A model generated the notes under the pieces. The model saw only the letters and a list, made by a program, of their open reading frames with translations, was not told the DNA's origin and made no database searches. Below, piece after piece: positions 1 through 5,163 of a stretch of DNA of 5,203 bases. Each line of letters begins with the position of its first letter. Position 1 is the stretch's first letter. The DNA is from Bacillota bacterium (GTDB lineage: Bacteria > Bacillota > Clostridia > Christensenellales > Aristaeellaceae), in assembly GCA_023415715.1 (NCBI GenBank), contig JAEZJP010000060.1:1-5203 (forward strand), given 5' to 3'. The translations under genes and the position numbers were made by a program.

Positions 1-1
1 T

Positions 2-76
2 TCCTTGATTCTCTATTTCTTGACCTTTGCAGCGCTTTCGATAACCTTTCGAAAAGAAAAGAGGCTGTCTCCGTGA
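2..76 (+). CDS. Possible C-terminal end of a membrane protein (partial)
   Basis: One frame is open from the left edge to a TGA at 74-76. It reads as a hydrophobic stretch (SLILYFLTFAALSITF) followed by a basic, polar tail (RKEKRLSP), the usual shape of a last transmembrane helix ending inside the cell. The gene would converge on the minus-strand operon. Against it: the fragment is only 24 codons, a second frame is also open here (to a TAA at 108-110), and the stop lies inside the terminator hairpin. No family can be assigned. This is an inference from hydropathy alone. Confidence 0.3.
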   Translation, partial: SLILYFLTFAALSITFRKEKRLSP

Positions 77-105
77 TTTCACTCACTTTGAGACAGCCCC
101 TTTTT
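57..105. terminator. Bidirectional rho-independent terminator
   Basis: GGCTGTCTC (63-71) pairs perfectly with GAGACAGCC (90-98). The stem continues past one mismatch into AAAAG (57-61) against CTTTTT (100-105). The plus strand ends in CCTTTTTG; the minus strand ends in CTCTTTTCTTTT. It can therefore stop transcripts from both sides. It lies 15 nt past the stop codon of the last minus-strand operon gene, so ending that operon is its clearest job. The loop holds a small GTGA-TT-TCAC inverted repeat (73-82). Confidence 0.85.
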
Positions 106-119
106 GTTTAAAGCGGCTA

Positions 120-989
120 TCACTGGAAAACGATCCGTTGTAAATATGCATATCCCGCCTCAATGGCAGACAGTGTTTCCTCCATGCCCTCAAACTCCAG
201 GGATAAAAACCCGTCGTAACCGGCTTTTTTCAATATGGAAATGCATTGCACAATGGGGATGGCTCCGTGCCCCGCCACCGTGCCCCGCAGGTAGTTGCCG
301 CCACGGGAGCGGAACCATCCCACGCCGGGATCTATTTCCGTACCGGGCTTTTTGAGAAAATCTTTGGCATGAACATGGAAGGCGTATGGCGCGGCGATAC
401 CGACAGCATAAGCGCAATCCTGATCAACGCAGGCGAAATTGCCCATATCAACAAGCCAGCCGTAATTTACGTGGTTCACTGCCAGGATGAGTTCCTCTAC
501 CCGCTGGGCGTCCTGCATCAAAAATCCGTGGTTTTCCGTACAAGTTCGGATTCCTTTGCGCGCTGCGTACTCCGTCACCTCGCGTATGGCAGGCGCAGCA
601 ATGCGGATCACATCCCTGAAGCTAATGCACTTTTCATTCAGCTGCTTTGCAACGTCATGGCGCATGAGCTTTGCATTAAGCAGCACGGCGGTATCCACGT
701 ATTCCTTGAGCTTGGCAATTTCTTTTTGCATGTCGCCGCCGCTGCCCAACAGAAAATCCGCCGGAACAGTATAGGCGCAGATATCAAGCCCGATGGAGCG
801 GCAATGACCGCTTATGGCGGAAGCCAGTTCCGGTATGGACGCTTGGCCGTGGCCATAACGCAAATCCAGGGGGATGAATTCGATTGCTTCAAAACCTGTC
901 TTTTTAGCAAGATCACAAATATCGAAATAGGTGGCCCCGGTCTTTTCCATGTAGTTTAGATAGCTGTAACTGGAAACCGAAAGGCGCAT
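120..989 (-). CDS. Sugar phosphate isomerase/epimerase-like TIM-barrel protein
   Basis: This 289-residue protein has the xylose-isomerase-like (AP endonuclease 2) TIM-barrel fold, usual length about 260-300. Probable metal ligands at strand ends are E152 (TENHG), D181 (LVDMGN), H207 in the hallmark HVHAKD, and E265 (SLEFEG). H111 in MRHD may also face the active site. The family binds a divalent metal in the cytoplasm and isomerises, epimerises or dehydrates sugars, cyclitols and keto-sugars (IolE, IolI and YcjR are known types); the substrate cannot be read from sequence. AGGAGG (1002-997) sits 7 nt before the ATG, which fixes the start. It is the last gene of the operon, 18 nt after the dehydrogenase, and a terminator follows its stop. 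It is a distant relative, not a close duplicate, of the first operon gene. Confidence 0.88.
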   Translation of the reverse strand: MRLSVSSYSYLNYMEKTGATYFDICDLAKKTGFEAIEFIPLDLRYGHGQASIPELASAISGHCRSIGLDICAYTVPADFLLGSGGDMQKEIAKLKEYVDTAVLLNAKLMRHDVAKQLNEKCISFRDVIRIAAPAIREVTEYAARKGIRTCTENHGFLMQDAQRVEELILAVNHVNYGWLVDMGNFACVDQDCAYAVGIAAPYAFHVHAKDFLKKPGTEIDPGVGWFRSRGGNYLRGTVAGHGAIPIVQCISILKKAGYDGFLSLEFEGMEETLSAIEAGYAYLQRIVFQ

Positions 990-1007
990 TTTCGTTCCTC
1001 CTATTGA

Positions 1008-2066
1008 TTAAAGCGCTACTTCATGGCCTGTTGAAGCTGATTCGTAGATGGCATCCAGAATCTTCATCAGCGTTACACCATCCTCTGCGGGGCTTACACA
1101 GGCCGTGCCATTCATAACACAGTCCACAAAATGGGCAATCTCGTTTTGAAACAGGCCGTCAAAGCTTAAGGAAGTGCGCATAGGCAGCGCAACATCCGCA
1201 AGGTACCCGTTCATTTCGGTATAGATCTCCAGGTCGGGCTCCAGTTTGGCTCCGGCCTTTGTGCCGAACAGCTCGATACGGCCTACGGGCTTTGCGATGT
1301 TCAGGGAAAAGCTTGCCTCCACCGTTACCACCGCGCCGTTGTCATAGCGTATCATGGCGCTGGCCAGGTCTTCCACATCGCAAATGTCATGGTCCGTTGC
1401 ACCGGAGGACCGGTATCCGGGATCGCTCTTCGCATTCTTGCGGTCAAACAGCTTCTGGAAGGTTGCTCCATATACCGATACCGGCTTCGGGTTGCCCATC
1501 AGGAACCGGGTCAAGTCAATGACATGCACGCCCAGGTCGATCAAAGGACCACCGCCGGAACGGGATTTGTCGCCGAACCAGCCGCCGGGATTGCCCTTGC
1601 GGCGAAGATAGGTGGCCTTGGCATAATAGATGTCGCCGAAAGCGCCCTGCCCGATAAAGTCCTTCAATATGGCGCAGTCATTGCCAAAGCGGCGTACAAA
1701 GCCGATCATGAGCAGCTTTCCGCTTTCCTTGGCGGCACGAAGCATCACCTCCGCATCCCCGGCATTGGTAGCCATGGGCTTTTCGCACAACACATGCTTG
1801 CCGGCTTTCAGCGCGGCGATTGCCATCGGCGCATGGGCGGAGTTCCATGTGCAGACGCTGACCGCTTGCAAATCGGGAAGTTTAAGCATATCTTCGGCTT
1901 TTGTATAAAGGCGTGAAACTTGAAATTCTTCGCCCCGCTTTTTGAGAAGCTCTTCGTCCAGGTCGCACAGCGCGTGTAGCTCCACATCGGGGTGTTTCTT
2001 GTATGCGTTCAAATGCTCCAGGGAAATGGAGCCGGTACCGATTACACCAACCTTCAATTTTTCCAT
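1008..2066 (-). CDS. Gfo/Idh/MocA family NAD(P)-dependent oxidoreductase
   Basis: This 352-residue cytoplasmic dehydrogenase is full length for the family. An N-terminal Rossmann fold starts with KVGVIGTGSIS (glycines at 10 and 12), with D35 after the second strand (ALCD). The family motif CEKPMA puts the catalytic lysine at K96. The C-terminal substrate domain has the GGGPLIDLGVHVIDL segment, whose D177 and H181 are the usual catalytic or binding pair. Relatives oxidise sugars, inositols or sugar acids, or reduce keto forms, with NAD(P). AAGGAG (2079-2074) lies 7 nt before the ATG and overlaps the stop codon of the preceding gene, 12 nt away, suggesting translational coupling. Placed between two TIM-barrel genes, it probably makes or uses a keto-sugar that they rearrange. 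The family call is firm; the substrate is unknown. Confidence 0.93.
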   Translation of the reverse strand: MEKLKVGVIGTGSISLEHLNAYKKHPDVELHALCDLDEELLKKRGEEFQVSRLYTKAEDMLKLPDLQAVSVCTWNSAHAPMAIAALKAGKHVLCEKPMATNAGDAEVMLRAAKESGKLLMIGFVRRFGNDCAILKDFIGQGAFGDIYYAKATYLRRKGNPGGWFGDKSRSGGGPLIDLGVHVIDLTRFLMGNPKPVSVYGATFQKLFDRKNAKSDPGYRSSGATDHDICDVEDLASAMIRYDNGAVVTVEASFSLNIAKPVGRIELFGTKAGAKLEPDLEIYTEMNGYLADVALPMRTSLSFDGLFQNEIAHFVDCVMNGTACVSPAEDGVTLMKILDAIYESASTGHEVAL

Positions 2067-2078
2067 TGTATTTCTCCT

Positions 2079-2921
2079 TCAGGCCATGATGCCTTTCAAA
2101 AATTCCACAGCACCGGCAATGTCTCCATAAGGATCTTCGCCCACTTCACGCTCAATGGTGAGGAAGCCGCGGTAGCCGATTTCTTCCAAGGCTTTCAGCC
2201 AGTCGGGGAAATCAACATGGCCGCGTCCCAACGGCAGCTCTTCGAACGAGGGAGAGGTGACGATGGGGGATTCCACCACGCGGTAGACCTCTTCCGGATT
2301 GCGGTAATAATGGCGTACCCCATCCTTGGCGTGGGTATGGACTATGTAATCCTTCAGGGTGTACACAGCTTTGACAGGATCATCTCCCGTAACCATGACA
2401 AGATTGGCCGGGTCAAAGTTCACTGCGACGCCTTTGGAATGGAGGCTGTCCAGAAAGCGTTTTAGGGTGGCTGATGTTTCGGGGCCTGTTTCCACGGCGA
2501 AGTGGGCCTGCATGCTGTCGGCATAGCGGCTCAGTTCCCTGCAGGCTTCCTGCATGATACGATAGCGTGGGTGGTTTTCATCCTCCGGGACCACGCCGAT
2601 GTGGGTGGTGACAACATCTGTATCAAGGTCTTTCGCCAGATCCAGGATGCGCTTGGACGCTTCAATGAGCCTTGGATTTTCTTCCGCTTTGTGAAAACCT
2701 TGCCCAAGATCGCCGCATAATGCGCTGATCACAAGACCGCAGTCGGAAACTCGATGTTTGAATTCCCTGCGTTTTTCCTGCGTCATGGCTTCCGGCGACA
2801 ATTCGCCCCTGGTGGCATATACCTGTATGCCCTGCACCTTGAGCTGTGCGGCCAGCTTCAGCGCTTCCGGGATGGGCTTCAGAAAAGAATCCAGCATCAC
2901 ACCGATAGGAAAACGTGCCAT
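2079..2921 (-). CDS. Sugar phosphate isomerase/epimerase-like TIM-barrel protein
   Basis: This 280-residue protein is the first gene of the operon and has the xylose-isomerase-like TIM-barrel fold. Expected metal and active-site residues are H107 (TTHIG), E144 (VETG), D170 (NFDPAN), H197 in HTHAKD, and E257 (TIERE). The frame stays open 49 codons further upstream to an ATG at 3068, but that extension does not resemble a barrel N terminus and would start upstream of the promoter found here. An AGGAGG exactly 7 nt before the ATG at 2921 supports the shorter form. The gene is probably a metal-dependent isomerase, epimerase or dehydratase acting with the dehydrogenase just downstream. The fold is certain; the reaction is not. 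IolE-like or 3-keto-sugar-processing roles are possible. Confidence 0.9.
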   Translation of the reverse strand: MARFPIGVMLDSFLKPIPEALKLAAQLKVQGIQVYATRGELSPEAMTQEKRREFKHRVSDCGLVISALCGDLGQGFHKAEENPRLIEASKRILDLAKDLDTDVVTTHIGVVPEDENHPRYRIMQEACRELSRYADSMQAHFAVETGPETSATLKRFLDSLHSKGVAVNFDPANLVMVTGDDPVKAVYTLKDYIVHTHAKDGVRHYYRNPEEVYRVVESPIVTSPSFEELPLGRGHVDFPDWLKALEEIGYRGFLTIEREVGEDPYGDIAGAVEFLKGIMA

Positions 2922-2928
2922 GTTTTTT

Positions 2929-2934
2929 CCTCCT
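2929..2934 (-). promoter_or_regulatory. Ribosome binding site that sets the start of the first operon gene
   Basis: The minus strand reads AAAGGAGGAAAAAAC and then ATG. This is a perfect AGGAGG with a 7-nt spacer, matching the spacing of the other two genes of the operon. It is the reason for choosing the ATG at 2921 rather than the one at 3068. Confidence 0.9.
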
Positions 2935-2959
2935 TTATTAATCCGTCGTTTGGCTGCTG

Positions 2960-2980
2960 CACATGAATATGATACATGTG
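2960..2980. promoter_or_regulatory. Inverted repeat in the operon 5' leader (candidate operator)
   Basis: CACATG (2960-2965) and CATGTG (2975-2980) are perfect 6-bp arms around a 9-nt centre with two further matching pairs. The dyad lies about 30-50 nt downstream of the predicted transcription start and 39 nt before the first start codon of the sugar operon. That position would suit a repressor roadblock or an RNA hairpin. No regulator gene is visible, so the function is a guess. Confidence 0.35.
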
Positions 2981-3018
2981 GACTTATATGCGTTGCCGGA
3001 GCTTTATCTTTCCACAAT

Positions 3019-3047
3019 ACAATAGCAGTGTGGTACCAACCTGTCAA
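3019..3047 (-). promoter_or_regulatory. Sigma-A promoter of the three-gene sugar operon
   Basis: On the minus strand there is a perfect -35 TTGACA (3047-3042), a 17-nt spacer, and a -10 TATTGT (3024-3019) preceded by an extended -10 TGC. Transcription would start near 3012, giving a leader of about 90 nt. An operator-like palindrome fills the spacer, so regulation by a repressor is likely. Confidence 0.7.
3026..3043. promoter_or_regulatory. Operator-like palindrome inside the operon promoter
   Basis: CAG-tg-TGGTACCA-ac-CTG is an 18-bp dyad with 14 matching positions, including a perfect 8-bp core (3031-3038). It sits between -10 and -35 and touches the -35, where a bound repressor would block RNA polymerase. 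TGGT...ACCA half-sites are typical of FadR/FCD-type GntR regulators of sugar-acid genes; assigning this site to that family is inference. Confidence 0.5.
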
Positions 3048-3143
3048 GCATATGGAAGGAGCTTTCACAAAATCTTTCTGCCATGTTTACAATCATCCGA
3101 TCGAAAGTATGGAACAGAAGGGACCACTGCTGGATGGCCATCA

Positions 3144-3172
3144 TTGTTGTGTTTGCCCTACTATGGTACAAT
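3144..3172 (+). promoter_or_regulatory. Extended -10 promoter for the HAD gene
   Basis: TATGG-TACAAT gives an extended -10 (TGG before TACAAT at 3167-3172). A weak -35 TTGTTG (3144-3149) lies 17 nt upstream. Transcription would start near 3179, about 60 nt before the HAD start codon. The promoter diverges from the sugar operon promoter, about 100 bp away. Confidence 0.55.
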
Positions 3173-3241
3173 AATGGAAAACATATTCAGTATATAGATT
3201 GAAATGAAGCAGGCGGCGCATTTCAAAAGGAAGGAGCGACT

Positions 3242-4099
3242 ATGGATACAAACAGGCCTGTTATTGCGCTGATGTATGATTTTGATAATACGCTTTGCAC
3301 TACCGATATGCAAAACTATTCCTTTATCCCAGGACTTGGCATGGAGCCGGACGCATTTTGGAATATGTCCCACCGCTTGGCTGAAGAAAAGAAGATGGAT
3401 AAGATCCTCGCCTATATGTACCTGATGGTGAAAAAGGCCGGGGAAAAGCAAAAATCCATCCGCCGGGAGGATCTGGTGGCACTTGGGAAGGATGTTCAGT
3501 TGTTCCCCGGTGTTTTGGGATGGTTTGACAGGATCAACACATACGGAGAAGCTCATGGAGCAGTCATACAGCATTACATCATATCCTCCGGGCTGAAGGA
3601 AATCATTGAGGGTTCAGTGATCGCAAAGCACTTCAGGGAAATATATGCCTGCGCCTTCCACTACGATGATTCCGGCATGGCGGACTGGCCTGCCGTTACG
3701 GTGAACTATACGACAAAGACGCAGTTCCTTTTCCGCATCAACAAGGGCATCCTTTTAATGTCGGAGGATGTGGAGCTCAACAAGTATATACCGGAGGATG
3801 ACCGTCCCGTTCCCTTCCGGAACATGATCTATTTTGGCGACGGGCTTACGGATGTGCCCTGCATGAAGCTTACCAAAACAAACGGTGGCAAGTCCATCGC
3901 CGTCTATACCCAAAAGGAAAAAGTGGAGAATCTGCTTTTAGAAAAGCGGGTGGATTTTATAGCACCTGCTGACTATGCGGAGGGCGGGGAACTTGATGGG
4001 CTGGTCAAAGCCATTATCGCCCATATGACTTGCGGCGATGCATTGGCACGCAAAAGCCGCTGCCAGATCAAGATGGCCGGAATTGACCGCAGAATTTAG
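3242..4099 (+). CDS. HAD-superfamily hydrolase (phosphatase-like)
   Basis: This 285-residue protein carries the four HAD motifs in order. Motif I is YDFDNTLCTTD, with nucleophile D13, D15 and T17. Motif II is YIISSG (S115/S116). A motif III lysine is probably K159 (YTTKTQ). Motif IV is FGDGLTD (D200 and D204, Mg2+ ligands). About 95 mostly helical residues (20-110) between motifs I and II form a C1-type cap, which selects the substrate. The protein is probably a cytoplasmic Mg2+-dependent phosphatase; motif IV and the layout recall phosphoserine-phosphatase-like members, but the substrate is unknown. AAGGAG (3231-3236) lies 5 nt before the ATG. It is a single-gene unit with its own promoter and terminator, so no tie to the sugar operon or the flagellar genes is shown. 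Confidence 0.9.
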   Translation: MDTNRPVIALMYDFDNTLCTTDMQNYSFIPGLGMEPDAFWNMSHRLAEEKKMDKILAYMYLMVKKAGEKQKSIRREDLVALGKDVQLFPGVLGWFDRINTYGEAHGAVIQHYIISSGLKEIIEGSVIAKHFREIYACAFHYDDSGMADWPAVTVNYTTKTQFLFRINKGILLMSEDVELNKYIPEDDRPVPFRNMIYFGDGLTDVPCMKLTKTNGGKSIAVYTQKEKVENLLLEKRVDFIAPADYAEGGELDGLVKAIIAHMTCGDALARKSRCQIKMAGIDRRI

Positions 4100-4165
4100 C
4101 TTTTCCCGTACCTTCCGTTTGCAGGGCATTATACCGGGTACATATTTCCATACAGTCTCATTTGT

Positions 4166-4192
4166 GAGTGGAAACATTTTTCCACTCCTTTT
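4166..4192 (+). terminator. Rho-independent terminator after the HAD gene
   Basis: GAGTGGAAA (4166-4174) pairs perfectly with TTTCCACTC (4179-4187) around a CATT loop, and CTTTT follows. It is 66 nt past the HAD stop codon. The minus strand has no T-run after the hairpin, so it should act on plus-strand transcripts only. Confidence 0.8.
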
Positions 4193-4377
4193 GATTTATA
4201 TGGGGAATTAGTAAAATTAAGGGAAAAAGTACTCTGTGAAGCATGCTGTCACCGATGCCTAAATTTGGGATCTTTAAGGTTTCCTTTTTCATATTACAAC
4301 AAGATATGACAAATATTGGAATGGAAGTGAATGGAAGCACCACTAGGTGTTGCTATGTGATGACGTTAAAATACTAT
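4193..4377. other. AT-rich intergenic stretch without a supported gene
   Basis: No open frame here has a convincing ribosome binding site or family resemblance. Visible structure: a GTGA-AGCATGCT-G-TCAC inverted repeat (4236-4252); two 9-bp direct repeats GAATGGAAG one base apart (4319-4327, 4329-4337); and a 17-bp dyad GCAcCACtAgGTGtTGC (4337-4353). It would be the first stretch transcribed from the SigD-type promoter on the minus strand. Confidence 0.6.
4319..4353. repeat. Tandem 9-mers and a 17-bp dyad upstream of the flagellar promoters
   Basis: GAATGGAAG occurs twice with a 10-bp period (4319, 4329), about one helical turn. The second copy runs into GCAnCACnnnGTGnTGC (4337-4353), in which 12 of 16 paired positions match. 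This lies about 90-125 bp upstream of the flgB -35 box and just downstream of the divergent SigD-type promoter. Such phased sites often bind a regulator, but none can be named. Confidence 0.35.
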
Positions 4378-4404
4378 ATATCGGCAAGAATTTAAGAATG
4401 TTTA
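4378..4404 (-). promoter_or_regulatory. SigD/FliA (sigma-28) type promoter pointing away from flgB
   Basis: On the minus strand TAAA (4404-4401) and GCCGATAT (4385-4378) are separated by exactly 15 nt, which fits the motility sigma-factor consensus TAAA-N15-(G)CCGATAA/T almost perfectly. Transcription would start near 4370 and run leftward toward the 3' end of the HAD gene. It is back to back with the sigma-A promoter of the flagellar operon, with 40 bp between the -35 elements. The closeness to flgB supports a real site. No clear gene lies downstream. Confidence 0.65.
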
Positions 4405-4444
4405 ACGCATTTTAAAAAAAGAATGAATTTTGACGGATTATGTA

Positions 4445-4472
4445 TTGACAGCGAATTGCCACATGTTATACT
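4445..4472 (+). promoter_or_regulatory. Sigma-A promoter of the flagellar operon
   Basis: A perfect -35 TTGACA (4445-4450), a 16-nt spacer, and a -10 TATACT (4467-4472) preceded by an extended -10 TGT. An A/T-rich block (about 4409-4440) upstream resembles an UP element. Transcription would start near 4479, leaving a leader of about 290 nt before flgB, long enough for the riboswitch. Confidence 0.75.
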
Positions 4473-4479
4473 TATTACG

Positions 4480-4594
4480 GATAGTACGAACAGCTTCTAT
4501 AAGCAGTAGTTTCACCTATGGTGGCGCTATGGCGGGAGGTGGGGCCAAGAAAAGGCGCACCCAAAATCTACCTGTTCCATTAATCATGAAATAA
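4480..4594 (+). other. Structured 5' leader upstream of the riboswitch
   Basis: This is the first ~115 nt of the predicted flagellar transcript, and is richer in G than its surroundings. Possible hairpins are GCTT-CTAT-AAGC (4493-4504), CACC-TAT-GGTG (4513-4523), and GGTG-gg-GCC / GGC-g-CACC (4538-4561) with an AAGAAAA loop. The second competes with a longer pairing of GGTgGCGC (4520-4527) and GCGCACC (4555-4561). I do not recognise a known RNA family. Two short frames starting with ATG at 4518 and 4529 (21 codons each) lack a Shine-Dalgarno sequence and are not called. Confidence 0.4.
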
Positions 4595-4604
4595 AATAAA
4601 TATC

Positions 4605-4684
4605 GAACGAAATGGCAAACTTACCGAATGAAAAGGTAAGGACGCAAAGCTATAGGGTCTGAAATGACAGCCAGCTGCCGAAAA
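4605..4684 (+). promoter_or_regulatory. Cyclic di-GMP class I (GEMM-I) riboswitch aptamer
   Basis: The leader has the conserved GEMM-I core in order: GGCAAAC (4614-4620), a stem CTTACC/GGTAAG (4620-4625, 4635-4640), the signature GACGCAAAGC (4641-4650), a GGTCT...GACAGCC hairpin (4656-4672), and CTGCCGAA (4675-4682), whose TGCC pairs with GGCA (4614-4617). By alignment with the Vibrio Vc2 aptamer, the ligand-facing base G20 is G at 4614 and the intercalating A47 is A at 4646. A G at position 20 predicts c-di-GMP, not the cGAMP-preferring G20A variants. The flanks can pair further (4595-4604 with 4685-4694). It should tie flgB operon expression to c-di-GMP, as the Cd1 riboswitch does before flgB in C. 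difficile. No strong terminator is visible, so the ON or OFF sense is unclear. Confidence 0.92.
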
Positions 4685-4757
4685 GGTATTTTTTGTTGCG
4701 CAAAATTGGGAAAATATTGCTAGAATTTATCAATATATTTCAAAAAAGTTTAAAAAT

Positions 4758-4764
4758 GGGAGGG
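4758..4764 (+). promoter_or_regulatory. flgB: Ribosome binding site that sets the GTG start of flgB
   Basis: GGGAGGG lies 7 nt before the GTG at 4772. The next in-frame ATG (4784) would be 19 nt away, too far. The site is about 75 nt beyond the aptamer, in A/T-rich RNA. I found no good anti-Shine-Dalgarno stretch in the aptamer. Confidence 0.75.
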
Positions 4765-4771
4765 AATTGGT

Positions 4772-5161
4772 GTGGGCAGTGTAATGAACAATACGAACAT
4801 GACACTTCTGGAAAAGAGCTTGGATGCCGTGTGGCTCAGGCAGCAGGTGATCGCCAACAACATCGCAAATGCTGCCACACCAGGCTACAAAAGCCAGCAT
4901 CTGGAGTTTGAGGATCTGCTGGAGCAGCAGATTCAAAAGGCCGGGACAGATGAGAAGGACATGCAAAGCGCCGTTGAAAAAGTGGAACCCAGGATTGTAC
5001 GTGACGAGAATACCACAGCCCAGGAAGACGGGAACAATGTGGACCTTGATTACGAGAACATTGAAATGGCCAGGGCGCAGATGCAGTACAGCTATTTGAC
5101 AAGTTCCCTCAACTCGCAAATCAATAGGCTCAAATATGTAATCACGGAAGGGCGTGGATAA
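4772..5161 (+). CDS. flgB: Flagellar basal-body rod protein FlgB
   Basis: This 129-residue protein has the usual FlgB length and layout. The N-terminal flg_bb_rod helix and motif (LEKSLDAVWLRQQVIANNIA, then NAATPGYK, residues 13-40) are followed by FEDLL, a variable middle (51-85), the typical GNNVDLDYEN (87-96), and a C-terminal coiled helix ending in INRLKYVITEGRG. FlgB is a proximal rod subunit, exported without a cleaved signal peptide by the flagellar type III system and assembled between the MS ring and the rest of the rod. The start is GTG, supported by GGGAGGG 7 nt upstream. It is the first gene of the operon, 2 nt before flgC, and lies under a sigma-A promoter and the c-di-GMP riboswitch. 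Confidence 0.96.
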   Translation: MGSVMNNTNMTLLEKSLDAVWLRQQVIANNIANAATPGYKSQHLEFEDLLEQQIQKAGTDEKDMQSAVEKVEPRIVRDENTTAQEDGNNVDLDYENIEMARAQMQYSYLTSSLNSQINRLKYVITEGRG

Positions 5162-5163
5162 GC

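Noticed and set aside
246..959. A 237-codon plus-strand frame opposite the second TIM-barrel gene
   Set aside because: It is the mirror of a well-supported coding sequence, with no domain or ribosome binding site of its own.
2922..3068. A 49-codon N-terminal extension of the first operon gene
   Set aside because: It would start upstream of the operon promoter and has no family-like sequence; an ideal ribosome binding site supports the ATG at 2921.
3938..4177. A 79-codon minus-strand frame with AGGAG 7 nt before its ATG, downstream of the SigD-type promoter
   Set aside because: Most of it is antisense to the conserved HAD coding sequence, it resembles no family I know, and its start codon lies in the loop of the HAD terminator hairpin. 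The good ribosome binding site may be chance, but it is worth testing if minus-strand RNA is found.
4236..4252. GTGA-AGCATGCT-G-TCAC as a minus-strand terminator for a SigD-driven small RNA
   Set aside because: The stem has a bulge and the T5 run starts only 7 nt beyond it, so it is too weak to call.
4158..4343. A 61-codon minus-strand frame just downstream of the SigD-type promoter
   Set aside because: There is no Shine-Dalgarno sequence before its first ATG (4343) or the later one at 4292, and no recognisable domain.
4518..4594. Two short frames in the flagellar leader (ATG at 4518 and 4529, 21 codons each)
   Set aside because: Neither has a ribosome binding site; the sequence is better explained as structured leader RNA.
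4714..4736. ATATTG/CAATAT hairpin between aptamer and flgB as a transcription terminator
   Set aside because: The stem is purely A/T apart from one pair, has an 11-nt loop, and no T-run follows.
4693..4911. A 72-codon frame opening with TTG just after the aptamer
   Set aside because: It overlaps flgB in another frame, has no ribosome binding site, and its protein resembles nothing known.
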